This document shows, one piece after another, positions 43,823-53,649 of a stretch of DNA of 64,000 nucleotides. A program made the translations under genes and the position numbers. Positions within the stretch are counted from its first letter, which is position 1. The number at the start of each line of letters is the position of its first letter. Location: contig CP148265.1 of NCBI GenBank assembly GCA_045345765.1, forward strand, positions 62,001 to 126,000, in the 5' to 3' direction. Source of the stretch: JAOARY01 sp045345765. Lineage in GTDB: Bacteria > Bacillota > Clostridia > Peptostreptococcales > Peptostreptococcaceae. Under the pieces are notes generated by a model, which saw only the letters and a program-made list of their open reading frames with translations, was not told where the DNA came from and did no database searches.

Positions 43823-44696
43823 TTGCTTTCACCTCTTTAGATATTTTACTTTTGTAATTATTATAATAATAAATCAAAAATGCTGCTAATATAATTAATA
43901 TATATCCTATAAAACTTAAAAAATCAGGAACTTGATTATAAATAAAATATCCTAATACTCCAGAAAATAAAACATTAGTATAATTAAGTATTGAAATTTC
44001 ACCAGCTGGTGCATATCTATATGCAATTGTAAGAGTAAATTGACCAATTGCTGCAAAAGCTCCTGTTGCTACTAAATACACTATTTGTTCAAAACTCATC
44101 GCCTTATAATAATAAATCATAAAAGGCAAGGTTGCTAAACAAGAGAAAGCTGAAAAGAAAAATACTATTGTATAGAACTTTTCTTTTCCACCCAAAAATC
44201 TAACTGCTGTATATGCTCCTGCTGCAAAAATGGCACCAATTAAACCTATTAAAGCTGGTATTACACTCATATTAAATTCTGGTTTTATTATAAGTAAAGC
44301 CCCAGAAAAAGCCATTATAAGTGCTGGTATTTGAACCCTTGAAAGAGTTTCTTTTAAAACAAAAAATGCAAATATACTTACAAAAAACGGATTTAATTTA
44401 TTTAACATTGAAGAATCTGATAATAATAATTTATCAATACTATAAAAATAACAAAGCATACCCAAAGTTCCAAAACTTGATCTTATTATCAAAATCTTTC
44501 GATTTTCTTTTTTACCAATAAAACTTTCTTTATTTTTTATTATCACCATAGCGGATATTATAGATGCAACTAAATTTCTAAAAAATGTTTTTTGAAATGT
44601 AGGTAAATCTCCTGATAATTTTACAAATGCGCCCATAAAAGAAAATGCTAATGCAGATATTAGCATATATACTATGGCTTTATTTTTTTTATTCAA
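43809..44696 (-). CDS. EamA / DMT-family permease
   Basis: 295 residues with ten membrane segments, two EamA repeats (about 7-140 and 150-285). NKAIVYMLISALAFSFMGAFVKLSGDLPTFQKTFFRNLVASI and FLLLSDSS-like helices match the RhaT/EamA group. Substrate unknown. Starts at TTG behind AGGAAGTG. The next gene downstream is a thiamine-binding-type protein, overlapping by 14 bp, and a sigma-54 activator is 18 bp upstream; the three look like one operon. Confidence 0.88.
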   Translation of the reverse strand: MNKKNKAIVYMLISALAFSFMGAFVKLSGDLPTFQKTFFRNLVASIISAMVIIKNKESFIGKKENRKILIIRSSFGTLGMLCYFYSIDKLLLSDSSMLNKLNPFFVSIFAFFVLKETLSRVQIPALIMAFSGALLIIKPEFNMSVIPALIGLIGAIFAAGAYTAVRFLGGKEKFYTIVFFFSAFSCLATLPFMIYYYKAMSFEQIVYLVATGAFAAIGQFTLTIAYRYAPAGEISILNYTNVLFSGVLGYFIYNQVPDFLSFIGYILIILAAFLIYYYNNYKSKISKEVKANVKG

Positions 44697-44713
44697 ATTT
44701 CACACTTCCTTTA

Positions 44714-46420
44714 TTATTCTATATTGTATTTTTCTATCTTTTTATATAAACTTGTCCTACTTATACCTAAGGTCTTTGCAACCTTATTTTTATTTCCTTT
44801 AAATTCATTTAAATATTTGCTTATAAGCTTATATTCTATGTCTTCTATTATTTCTTTTAAATTTGTACTTGTTTTTCCATAAGTATTTGAAATATCTGAA
44901 GTTACAATTCTAGATGGTAAATGCTTTGGCTTTATTATAAGATCTGAATCAAGTAAATTAATGGCTCTTTCAATTATATTCTCTAATTCTCTAACATTTC
45001 CCGGCCAATTATAATTCATTAAATATTTTATAGCTTCCCTACTAATTCCTTCTACATATTTATTTAATGCTCTTGAAAGTTTCGATTTTAAAAAATCTGC
45101 TAATAAAGAAATATCTTCTTTTCTGCTTCTTAAAGGAGGTACATTTAATGTCATTACATTTAATCTATAGTATAGATCCTCTCTAAACAAGTTCTTCCTA
45201 ACAAGTTCTTCTAAATTTTTATTTGTAGCTGCAATTATTCTTACATCTATCTTTTTTAGTTTATTTCCTCCAACTCTTTCGACTTCTCTTTCTTGAATAA
45301 CTCTTAGCAGTTTAACCTGCATAGTTAAAGGCATATCTCCTATTTCATCCAAAAAAATAGTTCCTTTATCTGCAAGTTCAAATTTTCCTTTTTTCCCACC
45401 TTTTTTCGCACCCGTAAAAGCACCTTCCTCATAACCAAATAACTCACTTTCTAAAAGTTCTGAAGGTATTGCACCACAATTTATTTTTACAAAAGGCTCT
45501 AAAACTCTTTTACTCCTATTATGTATTGCATGTGCAAATAACTCTTTACCAGTACCACTTTCTCCCATTATTAAAACATTTGAATTAGTTTTACTAGCTT
45601 TTTCTCCCATGTATTTTACTTCTTTAATAATAGAACTACTTCCTATTATATGTTCAAAAGAATATTTTGCACTTTTTTCACTTTTTAAACTACCTTCATA
45701 TTCCTTTAATTCTTCTTTTAATTTTCTTACTTTTTCACTTATTACATAAAAATCATTTAAATCTTTAAACATTACCTTTCCAATAGCTCCAACTACTTTA
45801 CCTTCTTTTATTATAGGTATTCTCATAGAAACAACTTCTTGTCCTCTAATCTCTTGTATCTCTCCAATTTCCGTTATTCCACTATCAATAATCAAATGGA
45901 GTCTTGTATTATCTATAACTTCTCTTACATCTTTTCCTACAGGATTTTGAACACCCAAAAATTCCTTATAACCTTTGCTCATCATAGTTATTTTATAGTT
46001 TCTATCAACAACTACAGCCCAATCATAAGAAGTATCTAACAAAGTATTTAATGTATTTATATAACTTGTATCTTCATCTATCTTTTTATTTAATTTATTA
46101 TACATTGTTATATCTTTAAATACAGCAATTGCACCTATTATTTTTCCATCATTTTTTAATAATTTTCTTGTAACAACAAAATTTTTTTTATTTTTATTCC
46201 ATTTTTGATTTTCATGTTCATTTTTTGATTTTAAAATCTCAGGCATCAAACTCTCTTTTATAACATCTTTTATATATTTATTAATTGGATTTATATTGAT
46301 ATCTAATAGATTTATAGCACTATTATTTATATTCACTATTACGCTATTATTATCTACTATTATAACTCCATCGTCTATATTTTCACTCAAAAAAGACAAT
46401 CCTTCAATGAATTTATCCAT
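44714..46420 (-). CDS. Sigma-54-dependent activator with two PAS domains
   Basis: 568 residues. PAS domains at about 10-110 and 125-225, a coiled linker (225-250), a AAA+ domain (about 255-490) with Walker A GESGTGKE (286-293) and the sigma-54 contact loop GAFTGA (333-338), and a Fis-type HTH at the end (VAKTLGISRTSLYKKIEKY). No REC domain, so it is likely ligand- or redox-sensing. It activates RpoN promoters. Upstream of a DMT permease and a thiamine-binding protein; no -24/-12 site was found near them. Confidence 0.92.
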   Translation of the reverse strand: MDKFIEGLSFLSENIDDGVIIVDNNSVIVNINNSAINLLDININPINKYIKDVIKESLMPEILKSKNEHENQKWNKNKKNFVVTRKLLKNDGKIIGAIAVFKDITMYNKLNKKIDEDTSYINTLNTLLDTSYDWAVVVDRNYKITMMSKGYKEFLGVQNPVGKDVREVIDNTRLHLIIDSGITEIGEIQEIRGQEVVSMRIPIIKEGKVVGAIGKVMFKDLNDFYVISEKVRKLKEELKEYEGSLKSEKSAKYSFEHIIGSSSIIKEVKYMGEKASKTNSNVLIMGESGTGKELFAHAIHNRSKRVLEPFVKINCGAIPSELLESELFGYEEGAFTGAKKGGKKGKFELADKGTIFLDEIGDMPLTMQVKLLRVIQEREVERVGGNKLKKIDVRIIAATNKNLEELVRKNLFREDLYYRLNVMTLNVPPLRSRKEDISLLADFLKSKLSRALNKYVEGISREAIKYLMNYNWPGNVRELENIIERAINLLDSDLIIKPKHLPSRIVTSDISNTYGKTSTNLKEIIEDIEYKLISKYLNEFKGNKNKVAKTLGISRTSLYKKIEKYNIE

Positions 46421-46436
46421 AAAACACCCCTATAAT

Positions 46437-46475
46437 TAAAATAAAAAGTAGTACCCAAAAGATACTACCTTTTTA
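46437..46475 (-). terminator. Terminator after the amylase-family gene
   Basis: AAAAAGGTAGTA pairs with TACTACTTTTT across an 8-base loop, followed by ATTTT on the minus strand, between the amylase gene and the sigma-54 activator. Confidence 0.8.
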
Positions 46476-46504
46476 ATATATTATATAATATATTTTTAAT
46501 TATG

Positions 46505-48454
46505 TTAATAGCCTAACAAAACCTTTCCTTCATATGGATTTATATTAAAACATAATTTATTATTTTTTATATGATATATTTCATCACAATAATCATTTAA
46601 TATGTTTTTATAATTATAACTTTTAGCATTACAAACTCTAAGTTCTACATATTCTTGTTTATCACTTCTATTTATCAATATTATCAAATCTTGTTTTTGA
46701 GATTTATTGTTATAAACATCAAAATCATCTATATATCTTTGATAAATATATATATTTTCTTTTGCATATAAAACTTTAAAAAATCCATTTGATAATGCCT
46801 TATATTTATTTCTTAAAAAAGTTATTTTTTTATACCAATTTAGTAGAATTTGATTTTCTTTTCCCCAAGGATAAGTTCTTCTATTATATGGATCACTGTA
46901 ACCTTCAAGACCTGCTTCATCACCGTAATACAAACAAGGTACTCCATAAAAGGTCATTTGCATTAAACTTATTAATTTTACTCTTTTCATCCCTAATTCC
47001 AATTTATCAAAATCTAATCTATAACTTTCCTTATCCATATTACATAAATTATTTTCATGTGGACTTTCTCCTAAGATAGTAAGAATTCTAGGAATATCAT
47101 GACTACTTACCATATTCATATTCGAATATAAATTCTTTAAAGGATAATTTTCCATATATTTCAAAAAAATTTTTGACATCTTATTTGCATCAATTATATA
47201 CATCAAAAAATCTATTACTATATCTTTAAAAGGATAGTTCATAACACCATCTAATTCTCTTCCATAGAAGTATTTTCTTAATTCCCCATAAGCTTCTTTA
47301 TTTGATGCATCTTCCCAAACCTCTCCTATTAATATGCTCTCTTTTTTATAATCTTTCATATGTTCTTTTAAAACTTCAATAAATTTATCAGGAAGTTCAT
47401 CTGCAACATCAAGACGATAACCACTAACACCTTTTTTAAGCCAATGTTTTATAACACTATCCTCATCTCTAATAATATAATCTAAATAAGACTCTGTAAG
47501 CTCATTTATCTCAGGTAACGTTTTAACCCCCCACCAAGATTCATATTCATCTGGATAGTTCTTAAATTTATACCAGCTAAAATATTTAGATTCTTTAGAT
47601 TCATACGCACCTATTTCATTATATTTACCTTTTCTATTAAAATAAATACTATCACTACCAGTATGACTAAATACACCATCTAAAATTATTTTTATATTTC
47701 TTTTATCACATTCTGATACTAATTTTTCAAAAACTTCTTCATTTCCAAACATTGAATCTACTTTTTTATAATCTGCTGTATCATATTTATGATTACTATG
47801 CGCTTCAAATATAGGATTAAAATAAATTATATTTATATTTAAAGATTTTAGATAATCTAATTTCTCTATAACACCTTCTAAATTCCCGCCAAAATAATCC
47901 CATTTTTTTATATCGCCTTTTTCATTCTTTAAATATGATGGATTATCATACCAATTTGCATATAATAGTATATCATCTTTTAATTTGATATTTTCACTTT
48001 CCACTTTATTAAATCTATCTACAAAAATTTGATACATTATACCATTTTGATACCAATACGGTATATCATAAATATCTTCATATACAGTTATTTGATATGA
48101 ATTTGGATTTACTTCATATATACTTCCTTTCCCACCTAAATTTTCTTGATTATTTCCATAAAAAACTCTACAGTCTTCAAACTCAATTTCAAAATAATAA
48201 AATAACAACTGGGCTTCTTTTGGTGTTTTTAAATTTATTGAATATAAATTGTATAAGTCAACCACCTTTTTAAATTCCATAATCATTTTTTTATTTATAT
48301 GATTTTTATCAATTAAATGTAAAAACACATTCTTAATATTTTTTGTATTACAAACTTCAATATTTATAATAAAAGAAGTATCTATCTTTATAGCTCCAAA
48401 AATAGATTTATATTTCAAATCTTGAGAGTCATATATAATATGATTATTATCCAT
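46505..48454 (-). CDS. Alpha-amylase family (GH13) glycosidase, neopullulanase-like
   Basis: 649 residues without signal peptide, so intracellular. An N-terminal beta domain (about 1-130, CBM34-like) precedes the barrel: MYQIFVDRFNK (140-150), DYFGGNLEGVIEKLDYL, DGVFSHTG, nucleophile Asp349 in GYRLDVADE, acid Glu378 in LIGEVWED and Asp453 in SSHDIPRI. Probably cleaves maltodextrins, cyclodextrin or pullulan; exact linkage not readable. A C-terminal beta sandwich closes it. Followed downstream by its terminator; upstream lies a 2-hydroxyacid dehydrogenase. Confidence 0.9.
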   Translation of the reverse strand: MDNNHIIYDSQDLKYKSIFGAIKIDTSFIINIEVCNTKNIKNVFLHLIDKNHINKKMIMEFKKVVDLYNLYSINLKTPKEAQLLFYYFEIEFEDCRVFYGNNQENLGGKGSIYEVNPNSYQITVYEDIYDIPYWYQNGIMYQIFVDRFNKVESENIKLKDDILLYANWYDNPSYLKNEKGDIKKWDYFGGNLEGVIEKLDYLKSLNINIIYFNPIFEAHSNHKYDTADYKKVDSMFGNEEVFEKLVSECDKRNIKIILDGVFSHTGSDSIYFNRKGKYNEIGAYESKESKYFSWYKFKNYPDEYESWWGVKTLPEINELTESYLDYIIRDEDSVIKHWLKKGVSGYRLDVADELPDKFIEVLKEHMKDYKKESILIGEVWEDASNKEAYGELRKYFYGRELDGVMNYPFKDIVIDFLMYIIDANKMSKIFLKYMENYPLKNLYSNMNMVSSHDIPRILTILGESPHENNLCNMDKESYRLDFDKLELGMKRVKLISLMQMTFYGVPCLYYGDEAGLEGYSDPYNRRTYPWGKENQILLNWYKKITFLRNKYKALSNGFFKVLYAKENIYIYQRYIDDFDVYNNKSQKQDLIILINRSDKQEYVELRVCNAKSYNYKNILNDYCDEIYHIKNNKLCFNINPYEGKVLLGY

Positions 48455-48486
48455 AAAAAAACCTCCTACAAATAGCTTTTTTATAT

Positions 48487-49425
48487 CTAATACCCCTTTT
48501 TAAGGTTAACAACATTTAATAATTCTTTTTGTTGCTTAAATTTTTTCAAATTTTTATAAATCAAATCAAATCTTCTTTCATTTCTAAGTTGTGAAATCCA
48601 AGAATTATGAAATGATATATATACATTATCCAAATCCCAAAGTTCACTATTTTTATCAAGTGGCTCTTTTTCAAACACATCTAAAGCTACTGCTTTAAAC
48701 TTATCTTCTTTTAATAATTTTATTAAATCATTTTGATTTATTATATCTCCTCTTGAAATATTTATAAAAATCGAATTGTTTTTCATTAAAGATAGATTCG
48801 AATAATCTAGTATATGTTTTGTTTCACTTGTTGAAGGCAAACAAGATATAACAACATCTGATTGTTTTAAAAATTTTTCTAAATTGTTTATATTATATAC
48901 TTTATCAAAATATTCTTTTTGTTTTCCAGATTTACTAAGTCCTATAATTTCACAATCAAAATTTTTAAGCCTTTTAGCAGCTTCATATGCTATTGTTCCT
49001 GTACCCAAAAATCCAATTTTTTTATCTGTTATTTCTTCTAATGAAGTATTCATTTTCCATATTTTCTCTTTCTTTTTTTCATAAAAATACTTTGAATCTT
49101 TATATATTTCAAGTATTTTACATACAATCCATTCTCCCATTGCAACACTATATCCACCCTTATTATTACAAACAAAAGTATCTTTATTAACTTTATTAAT
49201 TGGTACTTGATCTATGCCAATTGATGATAATTGTATTAATTTTAGATTCTTCATTTTTGATATATCTAAATTATTAAAAGGATTATAACAAATTAAAATA
49301 TCACTATTATCAATTTCTTCTTCATTAAATATTGTATTTTCATGTCTATAAACTATATCATAACCCAATTCTTTTATTTTATTTAATTTTTCATCATCAT
49401 ATTTATAAGTAAGTAAAATTTTCAT
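48487..49425 (-). CDS. D-2-hydroxyacid dehydrogenase family protein
   Basis: 312 residues of the NAD-linked D-isomer 2-hydroxyacid dehydrogenase family: an N-terminal substrate lobe (1-95), the dinucleotide fold IGFLGTGTIAYEAAKRLKNFDCEIIGLSK (about 136-165), ISRGDIINQNDL with the catalytic Arg, ALDVFEKEPL (Glu) and ISFHNSWIS (the catalytic His in SFHN). Could act on phosphoglycerate, glyoxylate or lactate; no pathway partner is adjacent. Ribosome site AAGGAGAG. Its stop is about 30 bp before the amylase-type gene. Confidence 0.88.
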   Translation of the reverse strand: MKILLTYKYDDEKLNKIKELGYDIVYRHENTIFNEEEIDNSDILICYNPFNNLDISKMKNLKLIQLSSIGIDQVPINKVNKDTFVCNNKGGYSVAMGEWIVCKILEIYKDSKYFYEKKKEKIWKMNTSLEEITDKKIGFLGTGTIAYEAAKRLKNFDCEIIGLSKSGKQKEYFDKVYNINNLEKFLKQSDVVISCLPSTSETKHILDYSNLSLMKNNSIFINISRGDIINQNDLIKLLKEDKFKAVALDVFEKEPLDKNSELWDLDNVYISFHNSWISQLRNERRFDLIYKNLKKFKQQKELLNVVNLKKGY

Positions 49426-49590
49426 CTTTGTACACTCTCCTTTATAATATATAGTGATAATAATATCTACAAACTCTATCGACTATTAGTTTGATTCCAT
49501 TTTGCAAAAATATTTTACAAAACAAAATTATTAAGATTTTAATTTTATTATTAATTTTAACATTAAATATATAAAAAATTCATCAAGAAT

Positions 49591-49638
49591 AAAAATAAAA
49601 AAAGATTTAAAGACAATTAAATCGTCTTTAAATCTTTT
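49591..49638 (-). terminator. Terminator after ptsG
   Basis: AAAGATTTAAAGAC pairs with GTCTTTAAATCTTT across a 9-base loop; T-run on the minus strand. The remaining upstream bases of 49426-49590 are AT-rich with nothing recognisable. Confidence 0.88.
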
Positions 49639-49657
49639 AAGAAACAATATATTAATA

Positions 49658-51640
49658 TTAATTTACTTCTATTATATCTTCTTTATTTGCTACATCCCCA
49701 TTTTTGATTGACTTTATAGAATCAAATTCAAATGTATTTGTAACAACAATTGGAGTTATTATAGATTTTGCTTTTTGTTTTACAAGTTCTAAGTCTACAT
49801 TAAGTAATTTATCTCCAACTTCAACTCTATCACCTTGTTTTACAAAAGCTTCAAAACCTTCACCATTCATATTAACAGTATCTATACCAACATGAACTAA
49901 AACTTCTAATCCATCATCTGTTTTAAGTCCAACAGCATGGTTAGTTCTAAATAATTGTACTATTTCACCTGAAACTGGAGATGTTACAAGTCCATCAACT
50001 GGCTCTATAGCTATACCTTCTCCTAAAAGTTTATCTGCAAAAGTTTGATCTGGTACATCTTTTAAATCAACTAATTTACCTTTCATTGGAGATGATATTA
50101 ATCTTTTAGCTTTTTTTATCTTTTCTTTAGTTTCTTCTTTAACTTCTTCTTTTTTAATATCAACAGATGAAGCCCCACCTGCTGCCATTACAGTTTTTAT
50201 CTCATCCTTTAAGCCTTCTGCTGCTGGTCCAAATACAACTTGAACACTTCCGCCGCCTGCTTTCATAACACCTGAAGCACCTAAAGCTTTTAATCTCTTT
50301 TCATTAATTATACTATCATCATTAAGCTCTAATCTAAGTCTTGTTATACAAGCATCAATATGTTTGATATTTTTTGCATCTCCTAATGCTAATAATACTT
50401 CTACAGCTTTTTGAGATGCTGATATATCAGCTATTTCTTCTGATTCTTCTTCTCTACCTGGAGTTTTTAAATCAAATTTCTTTATAAAATAATAGAATGT
50501 TGCAAAATATGCTACAAATATTACAACTCCTACAGGGAATAACAGCATTGGATTACCTGCATTACCTGTTGCTATACTAACAAAATAATCTATTAAAGAA
50601 GATGTAAATGTTTCTGATAATCTAACACCAGCCATATTCATTAAAAGTCCACCAACAAAAGCAAGACCAACATGAGTTAAATATAAAATTGGTGCTACAA
50701 ACATAAATGCAAATTCTATTGGTTCTGTTATACCTGTTATTATAGATGTTAATGAAGCTGTAAGCATAGCTCCTCCAACAGCTTTTTTGTTTTCTGGTTT
50801 AGCTGTTAAATATATAGCTAAAGCTGCTGCTGGTAGTCCAAATATCTTTAATGGATATTCTGCTGCTGTTATATTTCCAGCAGTAGGGTCTCCTGCAAAG
50901 AATCTAGCAACTTCACCTATGAATACTTCACCAGTTTGTGGGTGTATGTATTCACCAAATTGAACTGTAAATGGAGTTTTAAACACATGATGTAAACCAG
51001 TTGGTATTAGAGCTCTATTACCAAGTGCATATATAGCTCCACCTAGTCTAAATCCAAATATTTCTGCATCTATAGCTTGTTGGCCTAACCAGTTGATTCC
51101 ATCTTGAATTGGTGGCCAAATAAAACCAAATACAATACCTAATGTACAAGCTATTGCAACCATTAAAATTGGTACTAATCTTTTACCTTGGAAAAATCCT
51201 AAAACTGGGTGTAATTTTGTTTTATAATATTTATTATACACATTTGCTGCTACTAAACCTATTATAATTCCACTAAAAATACCCATATTTATAGGAACTT
51301 CTAAACCTTGAACTTCACTCATAACTGACAATACTTTTGTTAATACAACATACCCAACAACAGACGCTAATCCTGCAACAGCCTCTCCTGCTGTAAAACC
51401 AATAGCAACACCTATAGCAAATATAATTGGTAGATTTTCAAATACAACAAGTCCACCTCTAAACATAATTAAAACTAAAGCATTTAATATTGGGTTTGCA
51501 GCTACAGTTTCAGCTCCAATTGAATTTTCTATTAATCTTGAGAACGCTACCATAAGACCAGCTGCTGGAAGAACTGATACTGGTAACATAAGTGACTTTC
51601 CTACTTTTTGCAATTTAGCAAAAATACCATTCTTACTCAT
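49658..51640 (-). CDS. ptsG: PTS glucose-type EIICBA permease
   Basis: Phosphorylating sugar uptake, 660 residues from the ATG behind AGGAGGAG (a longer frame reads back into the leader). EIIC (about 1-390) has ten-odd membrane segments and FAFSRLIENSIG-like helices with GITEPIEFAFMF. EIIB (about 410-485) has the phosphocysteine in DACITRLRLEL. EIIA (about 520-655) has the phospho-His in VHVGIDTVNM. Domain order C-B-A matches glucose PtsG. Regulated by the LicT-type protein upstream via an RNA antiterminator site. Glucose is likely; N-acetylglucosamine cannot be excluded. Confidence 0.93.
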   Translation of the reverse strand: MSKNGIFAKLQKVGKSLMLPVSVLPAAGLMVAFSRLIENSIGAETVAANPILNALVLIMFRGGLVVFENLPIIFAIGVAIGFTAGEAVAGLASVVGYVVLTKVLSVMSEVQGLEVPINMGIFSGIIIGLVAANVYNKYYKTKLHPVLGFFQGKRLVPILMVAIACTLGIVFGFIWPPIQDGINWLGQQAIDAEIFGFRLGGAIYALGNRALIPTGLHHVFKTPFTVQFGEYIHPQTGEVFIGEVARFFAGDPTAGNITAAEYPLKIFGLPAAALAIYLTAKPENKKAVGGAMLTASLTSIITGITEPIEFAFMFVAPILYLTHVGLAFVGGLLMNMAGVRLSETFTSSLIDYFVSIATGNAGNPMLLFPVGVVIFVAYFATFYYFIKKFDLKTPGREEESEEIADISASQKAVEVLLALGDAKNIKHIDACITRLRLELNDDSIINEKRLKALGASGVMKAGGGSVQVVFGPAAEGLKDEIKTVMAAGGASSVDIKKEEVKEETKEKIKKAKRLISSPMKGKLVDLKDVPDQTFADKLLGEGIAIEPVDGLVTSPVSGEIVQLFRTNHAVGLKTDDGLEVLVHVGIDTVNMNGEGFEAFVKQGDRVEVGDKLLNVDLELVKQKAKSIITPIVVTNTFEFDSIKSIKNGDVANKEDIIEVN

Positions 51641-51737
51641 AATACTCCTCCTAAAAGTTAATTTATCATCGGCCAATGATTTAAAATTTTATAAGTTAAT
51701 GTTTTCCTAAAGCCGAAATCTTTTGACTATTTAAAAC

Positions 51738-51877
51738 GCAAAAAAGACATGAGCTAAATAGATATCAAAAAACTTCGCACTTATAGCTTTAAACAAAGCA
51801 AACAAAATGCACCTAGTCATAAGACTAGTAAATTTCTCAAATCTAAGCTCATGCCTGATCGTATCAGTAACACGCAA
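51738..51877 (-). promoter_or_regulatory. RNA antiterminator site and long terminator before ptsG
   Basis: A ribonucleic antiterminator (RAT) at 51847-51877 on the minus strand, GCGTGTTACTGATACGATCAGGCATGAGC, matches the LicT/SacT/GlcT consensus. Its 3' arm GGCATGAGCTTAGAT also pairs with ATCTATTTAGCTCATGTC at 51746-51763, which is followed by TTTTTT. The loop between is about 77 nt and contains its own ACTAGTC/GACTAGG hairpin. Binding of the LicT-type protein to the RAT should prevent the terminator. Confidence 0.85.
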
Positions 51878-51895
51878 AAATCTGATATTAACATA

Positions 51896-52723
51896 TCAAC
51901 TATTCAATTTCATAAGATGAATTGCAATATAACCAACTTCATCATCTGGAACTTTAAATCCTATTTGATTTTCGATTATCTTCGACATATCATAGGCTAT
52001 CTTGTATTCTATTATATTTTTTTCTTTTATCTCTGTCAAGAGATTATTTTTTATAGATTTATTTCTCTTAACTCTATTTATAACACCTTTTAAATGCACT
52101 AAAAACCTGTTATAGTCAAATGATGATGGATTTATATCTAAATTAAGTTTCTCTTTTGCATACATTATTATTTTATTTAAAATTTTAGTATTTTCAAGAG
52201 CTTCCATTTTAGATGCTTCGTTTAATCCTCCACATATATGAAATGTCAAAAAACCTATTTCACTTTCTGGTATTTCAAGTTCTAATGCATCTGATAATAT
52301 ACTTACAGCTTCCTTAGCTACTTCATATTCCATAGGGTATAGTAATTTCGTCTCTTCTAAAAACGGATTTATTATTTTTACATTATCTTTTATTCTTTTT
52401 ATACTAAACTGTATATGATCTATTAAACCTGCATTTATCCTTGGATGTAATTCTCTTTTTAATTTTTCTTTTGCCATTTCCAAAATATCATTAACAAGCT
52501 CTATAATTTTTGGATTTAATTCATCCATAAATTTATTGCTATCTTTTTCACTAAGACCCTCTAATGATATAAATTTTGATTCTATATTATCAAGATTTTC
52601 AAATATATCTCCTTTATTTCTATTAAATCCAATTCCTTTACCTAATAAAATATGATTTATATCTCTATGATTTACAAGAACAACATTATTACTCAAAATC
52701 TTGATAATTTTATAATCTTCCAT
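51896..52723 (-). CDS. LicT/GlcT-type PRD antiterminator
   Basis: 275 residues. An RNA-binding CAT domain (1-60, MEDYKIIKILSNNVVLVNH) precedes PRD1 (about 75-165) and PRD2 (about 175-270). Conserved regulatory histidines are visible in DHIQFSI (PRD1), HICGG and VHLKG, VGYIAIHL (PRD2). Such proteins are turned off by PTS phosphorylation when sugar is absent. It is directly upstream of ptsG with a RAT between, so it controls ptsG; its own leader has no RAT. Ribosome site GGGGTGA. Whether it is GlcT in function is inferred. Confidence 0.92.
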   Translation of the reverse strand: MEDYKIIKILSNNVVLVNHRDINHILLGKGIGFNRNKGDIFENLDNIESKFISLEGLSEKDSNKFMDELNPKIIELVNDILEMAKEKLKRELHPRINAGLIDHIQFSIKRIKDNVKIINPFLEETKLLYPMEYEVAKEAVSILSDALELEIPESEIGFLTFHICGGLNEASKMEALENTKILNKIIMYAKEKLNLDINPSSFDYNRFLVHLKGVINRVKRNKSIKNNLLTEIKEKNIIEYKIAYDMSKIIENQIGFKVPDDEVGYIAIHLMKLNS

Positions 52724-53119
52724 AAATTCACCCCATCTAATATATATTACCCATTGATAAATTCCAACTCTTTAAGCACTAAAAAAATAAATAATTTCTA
52801 TTCTTTAAATAATATCAGAATAAGAAAAAAAAATAAATAATTCTTATAATATATTTTTTTTCATTTAAACTTTCTATAATTTATACTCAATAATTATGTT
52901 ACACTTAGTAGTATACTTGAGTTTTAATTTTACCAAAGAATAAATTAATTTTTTAGTAAAACTTAAATTCAAGTGAAATTATAATAGATTAATAAGAATT
53001 TATCAATTATAATTTCATTTTTTAACACTAAAAAATTTTTTAATTTTATAATATTATGATAATTATTATTTATAATTAATTTAATAACTTTAATTATTTC
53101 TAATAAAACGGAGGATTTT
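52724..53119. other. 396-bp intergenic region, divergent starts
   Basis: Very AT-rich with no coding potential. Two copies of a direct repeat AAAAAAATAAATAATT (about 52786-52801 and 52828-52843) and a perfect 10-bp inverted repeat GAAATTATAA/TTATAATTTC at 52976-53016 are visible. The region must hold the promoters of the LicT-type gene and the C_GCAxxG_C_C gene, but no clear -35/-10 pair was identified. Confidence 0.6.
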
Positions 53120-53587
53120 ATGAATAAAAATACTAAATTAATTTTAGAAGCCAAAGATTTGGCACAAAAATATTATTCTACTAAGCAGTATATGTGTTCA
53201 GAAGCAGTCTTAGCTGCTATAAATGAAGTTTTAGAATACAATCTTCCCAAAGAATATATATCTCTAATGTCTGGTTTTCCTGTAGGTATAGGTGGTAGTG
53301 GTTGTACTTGTGGCGCTTTAAGTGGTGGAATTGCAGCTTTAGGACTAGCTTATGGTAGAAAAACTCCTGGTAAAAATAATTTCAAAGTTATGAAACTATC
53401 CAAACTACTTCATAATGAATTTAAAAATAAGTACAACACTACATGCTGTAGGGTTTTAACTAAAAATTTTAAATCTGGTTCAAAAGAACATTTCAATAAT
53501 TGCATGATGCTTACAGGTGAAACTTGCGAAATGACCATGAAATTAATAATTGAAAAAAATAAAATTTTAAAATACCTAATAGGATAG
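53120..53587 (+). CDS. C_GCAxxG_C_C family protein
   Basis: 155 residues with the family's cysteine pattern: MCSEAVLAAI, GCTCGALSGGIAALGLAYGR, then NTTCCRVLTKNF and NCMMLTGETCEMTMKLI. The name describes the spacing of conserved Cys residues; the family is common in anaerobes and suspected to bind a metal or act in redox chemistry, but no activity is known. Ribosome site GGAGGATT. Monocistronic with its own terminator. Confidence 0.9.
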   Translation: MNKNTKLILEAKDLAQKYYSTKQYMCSEAVLAAINEVLEYNLPKEYISLMSGFPVGIGGSGCTCGALSGGIAALGLAYGRKTPGKNNFKVMKLSKLLHNEFKNKYNTTCCRVLTKNFKSGSKEHFNNCMMLTGETCEMTMKLIIEKNKILKYLIG

Positions 53588-53591
53588 TAAA

Positions 53592-53631
53592 AGAGAGTTG
53601 TTTTTGCATAAAAATACAAAACAACTCTCTT
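53592..53631. terminator. Bidirectional terminator
   Basis: AAAGAGAGTTGTTTT pairs with AAAACAACTCTCTTT, with T-runs on both sides, between converging C_GCAxxG and CheX-type genes. Confidence 0.88.
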
Positions 53632-53649
53632 TTTTTACTTTTTATAAAA

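Noticed and set aside
46420..46505. Sigma-54 promoter near the activator
   Set aside because: No TGGCAC-N5-TTGCA-type pair was found here or before the DMT gene.
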